A stretch of DNA of 64,000 nt from Gemmatimonadota bacterium (GTDB lineage: Bacteria; Gemmatimonadota; Gemmatimonadetes; Longimicrobiales; Gaopeijiaceae), in contig JAJDXM010000032.1 of assembly GCA_022823225.1 (NCBI GenBank), forward strand, positions 1 through 64,000. The letters run 5' to 3'. Each line of letters begins with the position of its first letter. Position 1 is the stretch's first letter. Positions 34,046-43,136 of the stretch are shown here, in pieces. Under the pieces are notes generated by a model. The model did no database searches. It saw only the letters and a program-made list of their open reading frames with translations, and had not been told where the DNA came from. Both the position numbers and the translations under genes were made by a program.

Positions 34046-35659
34046 ATGGCGAAGCGATACGACGTCATCGTGATCGGCGGAGGCCACAATGGTCTCGTGC
34101 ACGCCGCCTACCTGGCCCGCGCCGGCCTCGACGTCTGCGTGCTCGAGGCGCGCCCCCTGGTCGGCGGCGCCACCGTCACCGAGGAGATCCTCCCGGGCTT
34201 CAAGTACAGCGTGTTTTCGTATGTGGTCAGCCTGATGCGGCCGGAGATCATCCGCGAGCTGGACCTTCCCCGCCACGGACTCGCAATCCTGCCGCTCGAA
34301 AGCACGCTCACACCGCTGCCGGACGGCGACCGCCTCTACCGCGACGCCGACCACTACCGCACCTGGCGCGAAATCGCCCGCTTCTCGATCCGCGACGCCG
34401 AGGCGTACGACGACTACGGCCGGTCGCTCTTCTTCATGGCGCGCGCGGTGAAATACCTGCTGGACATCGTGCCCCCCGATCCCGGCCGAATGGCGCCCGG
34501 CGACATACGCGGAATGCTGCGCCTCAGCCGCCACTTCCTCGGCCTCGAACCCGACCAGCTTCACCTGCTCGTCAAGCTGATGACGATGAGCGCGGCCGAC
34601 TTCCTGGACGAATGGTTCGAGACCGACGTGCTGAAGGCGACGCTGTCGGCGAGCGGGATCATCGGCACATTCCTGGGGCCGCGCTCGCCGGGCACCGCGT
34701 ATGTCCTGCTGCACCACTACATGGGGGAGATCGACGGCCACTTCCGGGCGTGGGGATTCGCGAAGGGGGGGACGGGGGCCGTCGCGGAGGCGATCGCTAC
34801 GGCCGCGCGCGAGGCGGGGGCCGAGATCCGAACGGACGCGGCGGTCGCCCAGGTGCTGGTGAAGAACGGCCGCGCCACGGGCGTTGCCCTGGCCAACGGG
34901 GACGAATTGCGCGCGAACGTGGTGTCGTCGAGCCTCGACCCGCGCCGCACCTTCCTCGATCTGGTCGACGAGAGCGAGCTCCCGGCCGAGGTGGTGGAAG
35001 GCGTGCGCAGCTACCGCTTCCGCGGCTCGTCGGGGAAGGTGAACCTGGCGCTCGACGCGGCCCCCGACTTCAGCTGCATGCCCGGCCACGGCCCGCACCT
35101 ACGCGGCGCCGTTTCGATCAGCCCCTCGATCGACTACCTGGAACGCGCCTACGACGACGCCAAGTACGGCGACTTCTCGCGCGAGCCGTACATCGACATC
35201 GTCATCCCCTCGGCGATCGATCCGGCCATGGCGCCGCCCGGCAAGCACGTCATGTCGTGTTTCGTGCAGTACGCGCCCTACGAGCTGCGTGAGGGGACCT
35301 GGGACGAAAAGCGCGAGGCCTTCGGCGACACGGTCATCGACACGCTGGCCCGGTATGTCCCCAACCTGAAGGACATCATCCTGCACCGTCAGGTGGTGAC
35401 GCCGCTGGACATCGAGCGCACCACGGGTCTCTCGCAGGGGAACATCTTCCAGGGCGAACTGACGCCGTCGCAGCTCTTCTTCCTGCGGCCGGTGGCGGGG
35501 TACGCGAAGTACCGGACGCCGGTGAAGGGCTACTACCAGTGCGGATCGGGGACGCACCCGGGCGGGGGAATCATGGGGGCGCCGGGGAAGCTGGCGGCCG
35601 GGGTGGTGATGGGAGATTTGGGGCGGGGGCGAGCGGGTCGCCGGAGCGGCGCACGATGA
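34046..35659 (+). CDS. FAD-dependent oxidoreductase, PYROXD2/CrtI-like (1)
   Basis: A 537-residue flavoprotein; ATG 34046 is chosen over TTG 34037 because AGGAAG lies at a suitable distance. It has the Rossmann motif YDVIVIGGGHNGLVHAAYLA, VGGATVTEEILPGFKYSVFS, and the C-terminal GYYQCGSGTHPGGGIMGAPG shared with PYROXD2 and phytoene-desaturase-like proteins. The middle carries DYLERAYDDAKYGDFSREP, which recurs in the following paralogue. The enzyme probably dehydrogenates a hydrophobic or amine substrate; true phytoene desaturation is unlikely without other carotenoid genes. It overlaps the second gene by four bases. Confidence 0.88.
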   Translation: MAKRYDVIVIGGGHNGLVHAAYLARAGLDVCVLEARPLVGGATVTEEILPGFKYSVFSYVVSLMRPEIIRELDLPRHGLAILPLESTLTPLPDGDRLYRDADHYRTWREIARFSIRDAEAYDDYGRSLFFMARAVKYLLDIVPPDPGRMAPGDIRGMLRLSRHFLGLEPDQLHLLVKLMTMSAADFLDEWFETDVLKATLSASGIIGTFLGPRSPGTAYVLLHHYMGEIDGHFRAWGFAKGGTGAVAEAIATAAREAGAEIRTDAAVAQVLVKNGRATGVALANGDELRANVVSSSLDPRRTFLDLVDESELPAEVVEGVRSYRFRGSSGKVNLALDAAPDFSCMPGHGPHLRGAVSISPSIDYLERAYDDAKYGDFSREPYIDIVIPSAIDPAMAPPGKHVMSCFVQYAPYELREGTWDEKREAFGDTVIDTLARYVPNLKDIILHRQVVTPLDIERTTGLSQGNIFQGELTPSQLFFLRPVAGYAKYRTPVKGYYQCGSGTHPGGGIMGAPGKLAAGVVMGDLGRGRAGRRSGAR

Positions 35660-37302
35660 CCCGGCACGACGCCGTCATCGTGGGCGCGGGCCACAACGCG
35701 CTGGTCACGGCGGCGCTCCTCGCGCGGACGGGGCAGCGCGTCCTCGTGCTGGAGCGGCGCGGGGTCATCGGGGGCGCCGCCGCGACCGAAGAGATCTTCC
35801 CGGGTTGCCGGGTGAACGTCGCTGCGCAGGACGCGGGTCTTTTCCGGCGCGACATCGTGGCGGATCTCGGCCTCGCCAGCCACGGTCTTGAGTGGGTGCA
35901 CCCCCCCGCCGTGGCGACCTCGCTCCTCGGCGGCGCCGACGCCCTCACGCTGTGGCGCGACCCTGCCCGCACCCGGGACGAGATCGCGCGGCACAGCCGG
36001 ACAGACGCGGCCCGCTTTCAGGAATGGGCCGGCTACCTGCGCAAGATGGCCCGCGTGCTGCGGATCGGCCTGGACCACCCCGCCCCACCCCTTCACGACC
36101 TCACCGCGCGGGAACGCGTCCGACTGCTGCGACCCCTGGTGAAAGCGGCCCGGGTCGGCAGGCGCACCGTCGTGGAGCTGCTGCGCGTCCTTCCCCTCCC
36201 CGCGCGCGACCTGCTCGACGACTGGTTCGAGAGCGACGCACTCAAGGGGATGCTGGGAAGCACCGCCCTGCTCGGCGCCAGCCAGGGTCCGAGCGCGATG
36301 GGCGGTGCCTTTCGCCTCCTCTATCACGCCACCGGAAGCGACCCACACGGCTTCCGTTCATCGGCCTTCCTGAAGGGGGGCATTGGGGCGCTGGCCAGGG
36401 CGATGGCCGCCGCAGCGCGCGCAAAGGGGACCGAGATTCGCACCGGCGCCGAAGTGGAGCGCATCGTCGTCGATGACGGTGCCGCAATCGGCGTCGTGCT
36501 GGCCGGCGGCGAGGAGATCCCGGCTGGCTGCGTGGTCTCGGGCGCCGACCCGCGGCGCACCTTCTTCGACCTGGTGGGAGCGCCGCGGCTGGGCCCCGAG
36601 TTCAACCGCAAGGTGGCCAACATCCGGATGCGTGGAACGACCGCCATCCTGCACCTCATCCTCGACGCCCTCCCACCTCTCTCCGATGCCGCCCGCCGCC
36701 TCGCCGGCCACACGCTCGTCGCCCCGACCCTGGACTACCTCGAGCGAGCCAGCGACGACGCCAAGTATGGGCGTTTCTCGCCCCGTCCCCACCTCGACAT
36801 CGTCGTCCCCACGCTCCACGACCCAACCCTCGCGCCGGCCGGTCGCCACCTCGCCTCCATCCAGATCCGCTACGCGCCCTTCCAGCTTCGGCCCTCCGGA
36901 GCCTCGCGCCCGGGCGAAACCGGCCAGCCTCGGCCGCAGCAGCCGTCGCCCTCCGCACAGGACACCGGCTGGCCCGCCGACACCGCGCGCGACGCCCTCC
37001 TCTCCACCACGCTCGCCACCCTCTACGACTTCCTCCCGGGCATGCGCGACCGCATCCTCGACCACCGCCTCCTCACGCCGCTCGACCTCGAGACCGAGCT
37101 CGGGCTAACCCGCGGCGACGAATACCACGGCCAGATGGGCCTCGACCAGCTGCTGTTCATGCGGCCGATCGCGGGTTGGGCCCGCTACCGGACCCCGGTG
37201 GAGCGACTCTTCCTGTGCGGTTCCGGCACCCATCCCGGCGGCGGGGTCACGGGTGCCCCGGGCCAACTTGCCGCCCGCGAGATCTTGCAGCAACGGATGT
37301 AG
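35656..37302 (+). CDS. FAD-dependent oxidoreductase, PYROXD2/CrtI-like (2)
   Basis: A 548-residue paralogue of the preceding protein, starting at ATG 35656 in an ATGA overlap. Landmarks: HDAVIVGAGHNALVTAALLA, IGGAAATEEIFPGCRVNVAA, TLDYLERASDDAKYGRFSP and the end LCGSGTHPGGGVTGAPGQLA. A Pro/Gln-rich insert of about 25 residues (near RPGETGQPRPQQPSPSAQ) sits before the C-terminal domain and is absent from its neighbour. Two tandem, coupled paralogues suggest a heterodimer or two sequential oxidations. Copy C of the 29-bp element begins eight bases after its stop. Confidence 0.87.
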   Translation: MTRHDAVIVGAGHNALVTAALLARTGQRVLVLERRGVIGGAAATEEIFPGCRVNVAAQDAGLFRRDIVADLGLASHGLEWVHPPAVATSLLGGADALTLWRDPARTRDEIARHSRTDAARFQEWAGYLRKMARVLRIGLDHPAPPLHDLTARERVRLLRPLVKAARVGRRTVVELLRVLPLPARDLLDDWFESDALKGMLGSTALLGASQGPSAMGGAFRLLYHATGSDPHGFRSSAFLKGGIGALARAMAAAARAKGTEIRTGAEVERIVVDDGAAIGVVLAGGEEIPAGCVVSGADPRRTFFDLVGAPRLGPEFNRKVANIRMRGTTAILHLILDALPPLSDAARRLAGHTLVAPTLDYLERASDDAKYGRFSPRPHLDIVVPTLHDPTLAPAGRHLASIQIRYAPFQLRPSGASRPGETGQPRPQQPSPSAQDTGWPADTARDALLSTTLATLYDFLPGMRDRILDHRLLTPLDLETELGLTRGDEYHGQMGLDQLLFMRPIAGWARYRTPVERLFLCGSGTHPGGGVTGAPGQLAAREILQQRM

Positions 37303-37310
37303 TAACGTCA

Positions 37311-37339
37311 ACATTACATTCTGTCATGTAGACCATACA
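37311..37339 (+). promoter_or_regulatory. 29-bp three-half-site element, copy C
   Basis: ACATTACA (37311-37318), TGTCATGT (37322-37329) and ACCATACA (37332-37339), the best match to the consensus. Ends 27 bases before the start of the propeller lipoprotein gene and is the only A+T-rich sequence in the 64-base gap. Confidence 0.65.
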
Positions 37340-37366
37340 TTTGGTCCATTGATCGCCGGGAATCCG

Positions 37367-38605
37367 ATGAAGCTGCCGTTCTGCCTGACCAGCGTTGTCC
37401 TCGCGACCGTCGCGTGCGCGGACCCGGGGAACCGAGCGTCCCCCGCCGGAGACTCGACCGCATTGGAACCCGCGGTGCGGGACAGCGCCGATGTCCGAAT
37501 CATCGAGAATCCACGGCCACCCTCGGGCTCCAGGCTCGGATGGCGGGTCGGCGCGGAACCGGCGGTTTCGATCGGGCAGCTGGAAGGCGAGGATCCGTAT
37601 CTGCTGGACCGGGTCCGGGGTGCACTCATCATGCCCGATGGCCGGATCGTCGTGGCCAACGGCGGCTCGAATGAGTTGCGGGTGTTCGACGAGCTGGGGC
37701 GCCATGTGGCCACCTGGGGAGGCCGCGGAGAAGGACCGCGCGAGTTCACCATCCTCAGCCAGCTCCATCGCTGGCCCGGGGATTCGTTGCTCGCGCTGTA
37801 TTCGCGGGGCCGCCGCCTTTCCGTCCTCGACTCCGCGGGCAACCTCGGCCGCGCCTTCACCCTGAACCGGGGCGAGGCCTTCTACAACGTGGAGGATGTC
37901 CTGCCGGGCGGCGCCATCCTCACCATCGATCTGGTCGGGCGGTACGAAGTCCCCTACGGATTGACCCGCCTGGAGGACCACTACCGGATCAAGGACGGGG
38001 AAGGGGAGGAGCGATCGTCCCTGGGATCCTTCGCCGGGGAGGAGTGGTTTCATGTATCCACCGGCCAGGGTTCCAGCATGGGCTCCACGATTCCGTTCGG
38101 GCACCAGGTGACGGCCCTCGCCTGGGGCGCCCTGGCCGCCGTGGCCCAGAACGACACCTACGAGATCAGGGCCTTCGACCTCGACGGCACGCTGAAGCGC
38201 ATTGTCCGCCGGAACCATGATCTCGTCGTTCCGACTCCCGCGGACGTGGAAGCGCTCATCGAGAGCCGCGCCGCGGAGGTTCCCGAGGCCGAGCGACCGG
38301 AGCGACGTGCACAAATGCGCGAGTTCTACGGGGACCGGCCCCTGCCCGACAGCTATCCCACCTTTGGCGAAGTCACGTCCGACCTGTTGGACCACCTCTG
38401 GGTCCGGGAATACAGCCTTCCCGGCGAAGAGACGCCCAATCCGACATGGACCGTCTTCGACCCCGCAGGACACGTCCTGGGCTTCATGGAGACGCCCGCC
38501 GGGCTGACCATCTTCGAGATCGGCGAGGACTACATCCTGGGACTCGCCACGGACGACCTCGGCGTGGAATCCGTGCAGCTGTGGGCGCTTGAGCGGACGG
38601 GCTGA
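37367..38605 (+). CDS. Six-bladed beta-propeller lipoprotein (1)
   Basis: A 412-residue lipoprotein (MKLPFCLTSVVLATVAC, lipobox Cys17) with blade-like repeats such as IMPDGRIVVANGGSNELRVF and the family hallmark WGGRGEGPREF. This 6-bladed beta-propeller group (related to NHL/BF3164-type proteins) is abundant in Bacteroidota and Gemmatimonadota; function is largely unknown, with suggested roles in binding or cell-surface sensing. ATG 37367 is taken because it starts the signal peptide; the frame is open further upstream through the 29-bp element. A second member follows 190 bases later. Confidence 0.85.
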   Translation: MKLPFCLTSVVLATVACADPGNRASPAGDSTALEPAVRDSADVRIIENPRPPSGSRLGWRVGAEPAVSIGQLEGEDPYLLDRVRGALIMPDGRIVVANGGSNELRVFDELGRHVATWGGRGEGPREFTILSQLHRWPGDSLLALYSRGRRLSVLDSAGNLGRAFTLNRGEAFYNVEDVLPGGAILTIDLVGRYEVPYGLTRLEDHYRIKDGEGEERSSLGSFAGEEWFHVSTGQGSSMGSTIPFGHQVTALAWGALAAVAQNDTYEIRAFDLDGTLKRIVRRNHDLVVPTPADVEALIESRAAEVPEAERPERRAQMREFYGDRPLPDSYPTFGEVTSDLLDHLWVREYSLPGEETPNPTWTVFDPAGHVLGFMETPAGLTIFEIGEDYILGLATDDLGVESVQLWALERTG

Positions 38606-38651
38606 GCTGCGATGGGGACATGCCGTCGATGAGGGGCGGCCATGCGCCTGG

Positions 38652-38680
38652 TTGACACTCGCGCGGACCATCCCCATATT
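38652..38680 (+). promoter_or_regulatory. Sigma70-like promoter before the second propeller lipoprotein
   Basis: TTGACA (38652-38657) and CATATT (38675-38680) with a 17-base spacer, in an otherwise G+C-rich gap and about 115 bases before the gene start at 38796. Confidence 0.6.
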
Positions 38681-38698
38681 CTACTATAGTTTTAGTAG
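38681..38698. promoter_or_regulatory. Operator-like inverted repeat
   Basis: CTACTA and TAGTAG flank six bases and abut the -10 box of the promoter at 38652-38680, the position of a repressor site. The arms resemble BlaI/MecI-type operators in general form (ACTA/TAGT), but that comparison is loose. Confidence 0.45.
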
Positions 38699-38795
38699 TT
38701 GACCGCCGATCGTCGGATCCGACGCGCCGCCCGCCCGTTCACGGCAGTCCGGCCGACAACCTGGTCAGCGGGCGCAGGCCCGCGGGGAGAACGCA

Positions 38796-39986
38796 TTGAA
38801 GCGCACGCTCACGTTCCCGAAACCGACCCTCGCCCTTTCCTGTCTGGTGCTCTGCGCCGCCTGCCTGGGCGAGCGATCGGACCCGGAGGCCACGGGTCGC
38901 GCGGAGGCCGCGGACCTGTTCTCCGCGTGGCCTGGTGACGAGTCGTTCCGGATCGCCGCGGAACCAAGCCTGGTGGTGGGGTCGGACGAGTCCCTCCCGC
39001 TGGGCCGGGTCTCCGGAGCGGTTTTCTTCGGCGACGGGATCGCTATCGCGGATGTCATGTCGCACGAAGTCCTGATCCTGGATGCTGCGGGCCGGCTGCT
39101 TTCCCGGCACGGCAGGAAGGGAGAAGGTCCCGGCGACTACATGAATCTGAACTCGATCGCTCGCCACGCGGACGGACTGGTCACCTCGGACGCATTCCAC
39201 TTGCGAATAACCCGGCTCGACGCGTCCGGGAGGTACATTGGGGTGACGAAATTCGAACCGATCCCTTATCAAATGAGCAGGATCGTTGGAGCCTTCGGAA
39301 ACAGCGTGCTGATCGAAATCTGGGAGATGGGATGGCGCGGTGATCGCTTGCCCGCCGGGCCGATGGAGATCCGGCAGCCGGTGACATACAGGATCGTTCG
39401 TCTTTCTGACGGGGAGGTCGTCTTCGAGGGCACCCGTCCCGGTGAAGAGCGGTGGGCGTTGAGGGAGGTTTATAACGACGCTGGCAACTTGGCTAGCAGC
39501 TGGGAACCCGTGATCTTCGGACGGACTGCCGTGTCTGCCGTCACCGATCGCTACGCCTACCTGGCGGACACCGACTCGATCACGATCACGCGCTACGACG
39601 AGGCCGGGACCCCCGTGGAAGTCGTCTCATTCGAGCAGCCCCGAGAGAGCGCTGAGGCAGACTGGGTGCGGTTCGCCAGCGATACCCTGCGGGCGAACGA
39701 GTTCAGATCGGAGCGCCTGCTCGAGGACCTGCCGGCCCGCCCCACCCTTCCCGCGTTTTCCGCCATGAAGGGCGGCGCCGACGGCCTACTGTGGATCCGG
39801 GAGTACCCTGACCCGTTTCAGGACCAGGTGGTCTGGGTCGGTTTCAGCGAAGCGTGGGAACGGAAGAAGCGGATCACGATGCCCGTGCGCCTGCACGTTC
39901 TGGATATTTCGGAGGACCGGGTACTCGTCCAGGCAAAGGGCGCCCTTGACGAAACTCTGATCGAGATCTACCCGATCGAGCGCTGA
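38796..39986 (+). CDS. Six-bladed beta-propeller lipoprotein (2)
   Basis: A 396-residue lipoprotein with TTG start at 38796 (GGGGAG about six bases upstream) and lipobox VLCAAC (Cys23). Blade motifs include DGIAIADVMSHEVLILDAAG and the hallmark GRKGEGPGDYMNLNSIA, matching the first propeller's GRGEGPREF. Otherwise the two share little, so this is an old duplication. It has its own promoter with an inverted repeat directly after the -10 box, hinting at regulated expression. Confidence 0.85.
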   Translation: MKRTLTFPKPTLALSCLVLCAACLGERSDPEATGRAEAADLFSAWPGDESFRIAAEPSLVVGSDESLPLGRVSGAVFFGDGIAIADVMSHEVLILDAAGRLLSRHGRKGEGPGDYMNLNSIARHADGLVTSDAFHLRITRLDASGRYIGVTKFEPIPYQMSRIVGAFGNSVLIEIWEMGWRGDRLPAGPMEIRQPVTYRIVRLSDGEVVFEGTRPGEERWALREVYNDAGNLASSWEPVIFGRTAVSAVTDRYAYLADTDSITITRYDEAGTPVEVVSFEQPRESAEADWVRFASDTLRANEFRSERLLEDLPARPTLPAFSAMKGGADGLLWIREYPDPFQDQVVWVGFSEAWERKKRITMPVRLHVLDISEDRVLVQAKGALDETLIEIYPIER

Positions 39987-40131
39987 TCAGCTACGCGACT
40001 GCTGCTCCGCCGGGCCGGCAGGGCCGGGAAGGGCTGGCCGCGCGCATGGGCGGCCGGCTATGATTGCGGGCCGAGGAATCCGGCCATCCCAGACCGCGAA
40101 TCCATCCACCCACAGATCCCGAGACATCCCC

Positions 40132-41298
40132 ATGCCCCCCACCTTCGACATGTCCCTGATCCAGCGCGGCGCGCGCCTCCGCCGCTCTCCCTACTTCGAA
40201 GCCACGCTGGCCGCCGGCTGCCAAAGCTATACCGTCTACAATCACATGTTCCTGCCCACCCGCTACGACGACCTGCACGCCGAATACGAGAAGCTGCTGA
40301 ACGGCGTCACGGTGTGGGACGTCAGCGTCGAGCGGCAGGTGGAGATCACCGGGCCGGACGCCTTCGAATTCACCAACCTGCTCACCCCGCGCGACCTGTC
40401 GAAGTGCGCGGTCGGGCAGGGGAAGTACGTCCTGATCGGCGCCGCCGACGGGGGCATCGTGAACGACCCGGTCCTGCTCCGGCTGGGCGAGAACCACTTC
40501 TGGCTGGCGCTCGCAGACAGCGACGTGCTGCTGTACGCAAAGGGCGTCGCGCTGAATTCGGGCCTCGACGTCGAGATCCGCGAACCGGATGTGTCGCCGA
40601 TGCAGGTGCAGGGGCCGAAGTCGAAGGAAGTCGTCCGCAGACTTTTCGGGAACGACGTCCTGAAGCTGCGCTACTACTGGTTCCTGGAGACGGATCTCGA
40701 CGGGATACCCGTGGTGGTGACGCGCACCGGGTGGAGCGGCGAGGTCGGCTACGAGATCTACCTGCGCGACGGCAGCCGCGGGGTCGAGCTCTGGGACCGC
40801 GTAATGGAGGCTGGGCGCGACTTGGGGATTTCGCCGACCGGCCCGTCGGACATCCGCCGTATCGAGGCGGGGATTCTCAATTACGGGATCGACATGACGC
40901 TGGAGAACAACCCGTACGAGGTCGGGCTGGGGTGGCAGGTGGACCATGACCAGGAAGGCGACTTCATCGGGCGCGCGGCGCTGGCGCGGATCGCGGCGGA
41001 GGGGCCGAAGCGGAAGCTGGCCGGTGTCGAGATCGCGGGCGATGCGCTTGATCTGAACATGACGCGCTGGCCGGTTCGCGGGACGGGACCCGGGCGCGCC
41101 GACGGCGATGTGATCGGGTTCGTCACCTCGGCGGTCCATTCGCCCCGCCTGGGCAGGAACATCGGCTACGCCATGGTGCCCGCCGCCTCGGCCGTGCTGG
41201 GGACGCGCCTGAGCGTGACCACGCCCGACGGCGAGCGCGACGCCACCGTGGTTCCGCGGCCGTTCGTGGATCCGGACAAGGAGATCCCGAAGTCCTAG
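40132..41298 (+). CDS. DmdA/GcvT-like folate-dependent demethylase
   Basis: A 388-residue GcvT-fold protein. ATG 40132 (MPPTFDMSLIQRGARLRRSP) is preferred to an upstream ATG. The N-terminal pattern RLRRSPYFEAT, YTVYNHMFLPTRYDD and VTVWDVSVERQVEI resembles the dimethylsulfoniopropionate demethylase branch of the family more than classical GcvT; later come MQVQGPKSKEVV, VTRTGWSGEVGYEIYL and FVTSAVHSPRLGRNIGYAMV. The DMSP substrate would suit a marine organism but is only suggested: several DmdA-like subfamilies act on other methylated compounds. An NCS2-type permease gene follows 31 bases downstream and may import the substrate. Confidence 0.8.
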   Translation: MPPTFDMSLIQRGARLRRSPYFEATLAAGCQSYTVYNHMFLPTRYDDLHAEYEKLLNGVTVWDVSVERQVEITGPDAFEFTNLLTPRDLSKCAVGQGKYVLIGAADGGIVNDPVLLRLGENHFWLALADSDVLLYAKGVALNSGLDVEIREPDVSPMQVQGPKSKEVVRRLFGNDVLKLRYYWFLETDLDGIPVVVTRTGWSGEVGYEIYLRDGSRGVELWDRVMEAGRDLGISPTGPSDIRRIEAGILNYGIDMTLENNPYEVGLGWQVDHDQEGDFIGRAALARIAAEGPKRKLAGVEIAGDALDLNMTRWPVRGTGPGRADGDVIGFVTSAVHSPRLGRNIGYAMVPAASAVLGTRLSVTTPDGERDATVVPRPFVDPDKEIPKS

Positions 41299-41329
41299 GC
41301 ATTCGCACTGACAGGCCAGGAGGCCACCC

Positions 41330-43075
41330 ATGACAGCCCACAAGACAAGGCAAGGCGACAAGCTCCGCTACGCGGCGGACGAGGTCCCGCCCCGCCCGTT
41401 CTCGCTGATCGTCGGCTTGCAGACCGCCATCCTGGTCACCGTGCCGGTCGTCGTGGTCACCACCATCGTGGCGCGCGTGGCTGACCAGAGCGACGCGTAC
41501 CTCCAGTGGGCGATCTTCGCGAGCATGGTGATCGGGGGGATGCTCACCATCGTTCAGTCCCGGCGGGTGGGCCCGGTCGGTGGCGGGAACCTCACCGTGA
41601 TGGGGGTTTCCGGTGCCGCCATCGGGGTCGCGGTTCTCGCCCTGGTCGCGGGCGGGCCACCGCTGCTGGGTGTGCTGGTCGTCGCGTCGGCGCTCTGCCA
41701 GCTTGCCTTCGCGGCCAGGCTGGCGCTCCTCAGGCGCATCATCACGCCGGCGATATCGGGGACCCTGACCGCGCTCGTGGCGGTAACGGTCATCCCGATG
41801 GGCTTCGCCATGCTCACGCGGGTACCCGAAGACGCGCCGGCTGCAGCGGCCCCGACCGTCGCCGCCGTGACCCTTCTGTGCGTTCTGGGCCTGATGCTAC
41901 GCGGTCCGCGGCTGGTTCGCGCGTGGACGCCGGTGATCGGGATCGGTGCGGGCTGCGTCACTGCGGCGCTCTTTGGAATCCTCGACTTCGGACGGGTGGC
42001 CGAAGCCCGCTGGATCGGCATCCCGGGGGTCGCCACATCCGGGCTGGACATGAGCTTCGACGCCGGCTTCTGGCTGCTTCTGCCCGGCTTCCTCTTCGTC
42101 ACCTTCGTGATCACGGTCAGGCAGGTCAGCGATTCCGTCCGTATGCAACGGCTATCGTATCGTGAAGACAAGGCCGTCGACTTCCGCAGGGTCCAGGGTT
42201 CGGTGGCCGCCTGTGGCGCGGGCACGCTCCTGTCCGGGTTTGCAGGCGTACTGCCTCCGTGGCCTTACCATGCCGGGATCGCGATGGCGACCGGAATCGG
42301 CGTCGCCGCCAGAAGGGTCGGGATCCATATCGGCGCCATCTTCGTCGGCCTCGCCTTTGTGCCCAAGATCGCGGCTCTGGTTCTGTCGATCCCGGCCCCG
42401 GTGCTGGGCGCCTACATCGTCGTCATCTTCGCGCTGGTCTTCGTGCAGGGCATGCGCATCCTCTTCCGCGAGGACATCGAGCGGCCGCTATCGATCGTCG
42501 CGGGGCTCGCGTTCTGGATCGGAGTCGGCATTCAGTTCCAGGCGATCTTCCCAAGCCACCTGGCGACCCCCGCCGGCCGCATGCTGGCAAACGGCCTCAC
42601 CGCCGGTGGCCTGACCGTCCTGCTCCTGAGCCTCTTTCTGGAGTTCACCGGACCCCGGCGTCACAGGACCGAGGTGGCGCTGCGTCCGGACAGCCTGCCG
42701 GATCTCGACCGGTTCCTGGTGGGATTTGCCGAACGGTACAAGTGGGGCGAGAAGGCGAAGGACCGTCTGCGCGCGGCTTCCGAAGAGGCGATGCTGAGCC
42801 TTCTGCGTCAGGAGGAGGAAGAAGCCACGGCCACGGCAGAGGAACGCCGCCTGCGGGTCGTGGCGCGCAACACCCGTCTGGGCGCGCTGCTGGAGTTCAC
42901 CGCCGGGACCAAGTCCGGCAACCTCGAGAACGAGATGGTGGTCCTGGGCGCCCGGCCCGATCCCACCAGCGAACGCGACCTGTCACTGGCGCTGCTCCGG
43001 CATCATGCCACGTCGGTCCGACACCATCAGTACCACAACGTTGACATCGTGACGGTGCGGGTGGAGCGCGGATGA
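41330..43075 (+). CDS. NCS2-like permease with C-terminal regulatory-type domain
   Basis: A 581-residue protein. Residues about 20-445 form a nucleobase/ascorbate (NCS2, UraA/UapA) transporter with around twelve helices: VGGGNLTVMGVSGAAIGVAV, RIITPAISGTLTALVAVTVI, VAACGAGTLLSGFAGVLP and PKIAALVLSIPAPVLGAYIV. The last 135 residues are soluble, starting LPDLDRFLVGFAERYKWGEK and containing AKDRLRAASEEAMLSLL, whose Glu-Glu-Ala helix looks like the N-box of GHKL/anti-sigma-type ATPases. Such a fusion is unusual and may couple transport to a partner switch, with the STAS protein at 31105 as a possible partner. Both the domain label and the partnership are inference. Confidence 0.78.
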   Translation: MTAHKTRQGDKLRYAADEVPPRPFSLIVGLQTAILVTVPVVVVTTIVARVADQSDAYLQWAIFASMVIGGMLTIVQSRRVGPVGGGNLTVMGVSGAAIGVAVLALVAGGPPLLGVLVVASALCQLAFAARLALLRRIITPAISGTLTALVAVTVIPMGFAMLTRVPEDAPAAAAPTVAAVTLLCVLGLMLRGPRLVRAWTPVIGIGAGCVTAALFGILDFGRVAEARWIGIPGVATSGLDMSFDAGFWLLLPGFLFVTFVITVRQVSDSVRMQRLSYREDKAVDFRRVQGSVAACGAGTLLSGFAGVLPPWPYHAGIAMATGIGVAARRVGIHIGAIFVGLAFVPKIAALVLSIPAPVLGAYIVVIFALVFVQGMRILFREDIERPLSIVAGLAFWIGVGIQFQAIFPSHLATPAGRMLANGLTAGGLTVLLLSLFLEFTGPRRHRTEVALRPDSLPDLDRFLVGFAERYKWGEKAKDRLRAASEEAMLSLLRQEEEEATATAEERRLRVVARNTRLGALLEFTAGTKSGNLENEMVVLGARPDPTSERDLSLALLRHHATSVRHHQYHNVDIVTVRVERG

Positions 43076-43136
43076 CAGTGGGCTGCGCAGATTTCCACCC
43101 GAGTCAGCTGGACCCGACATCGAAAGCGGTAGAGAC

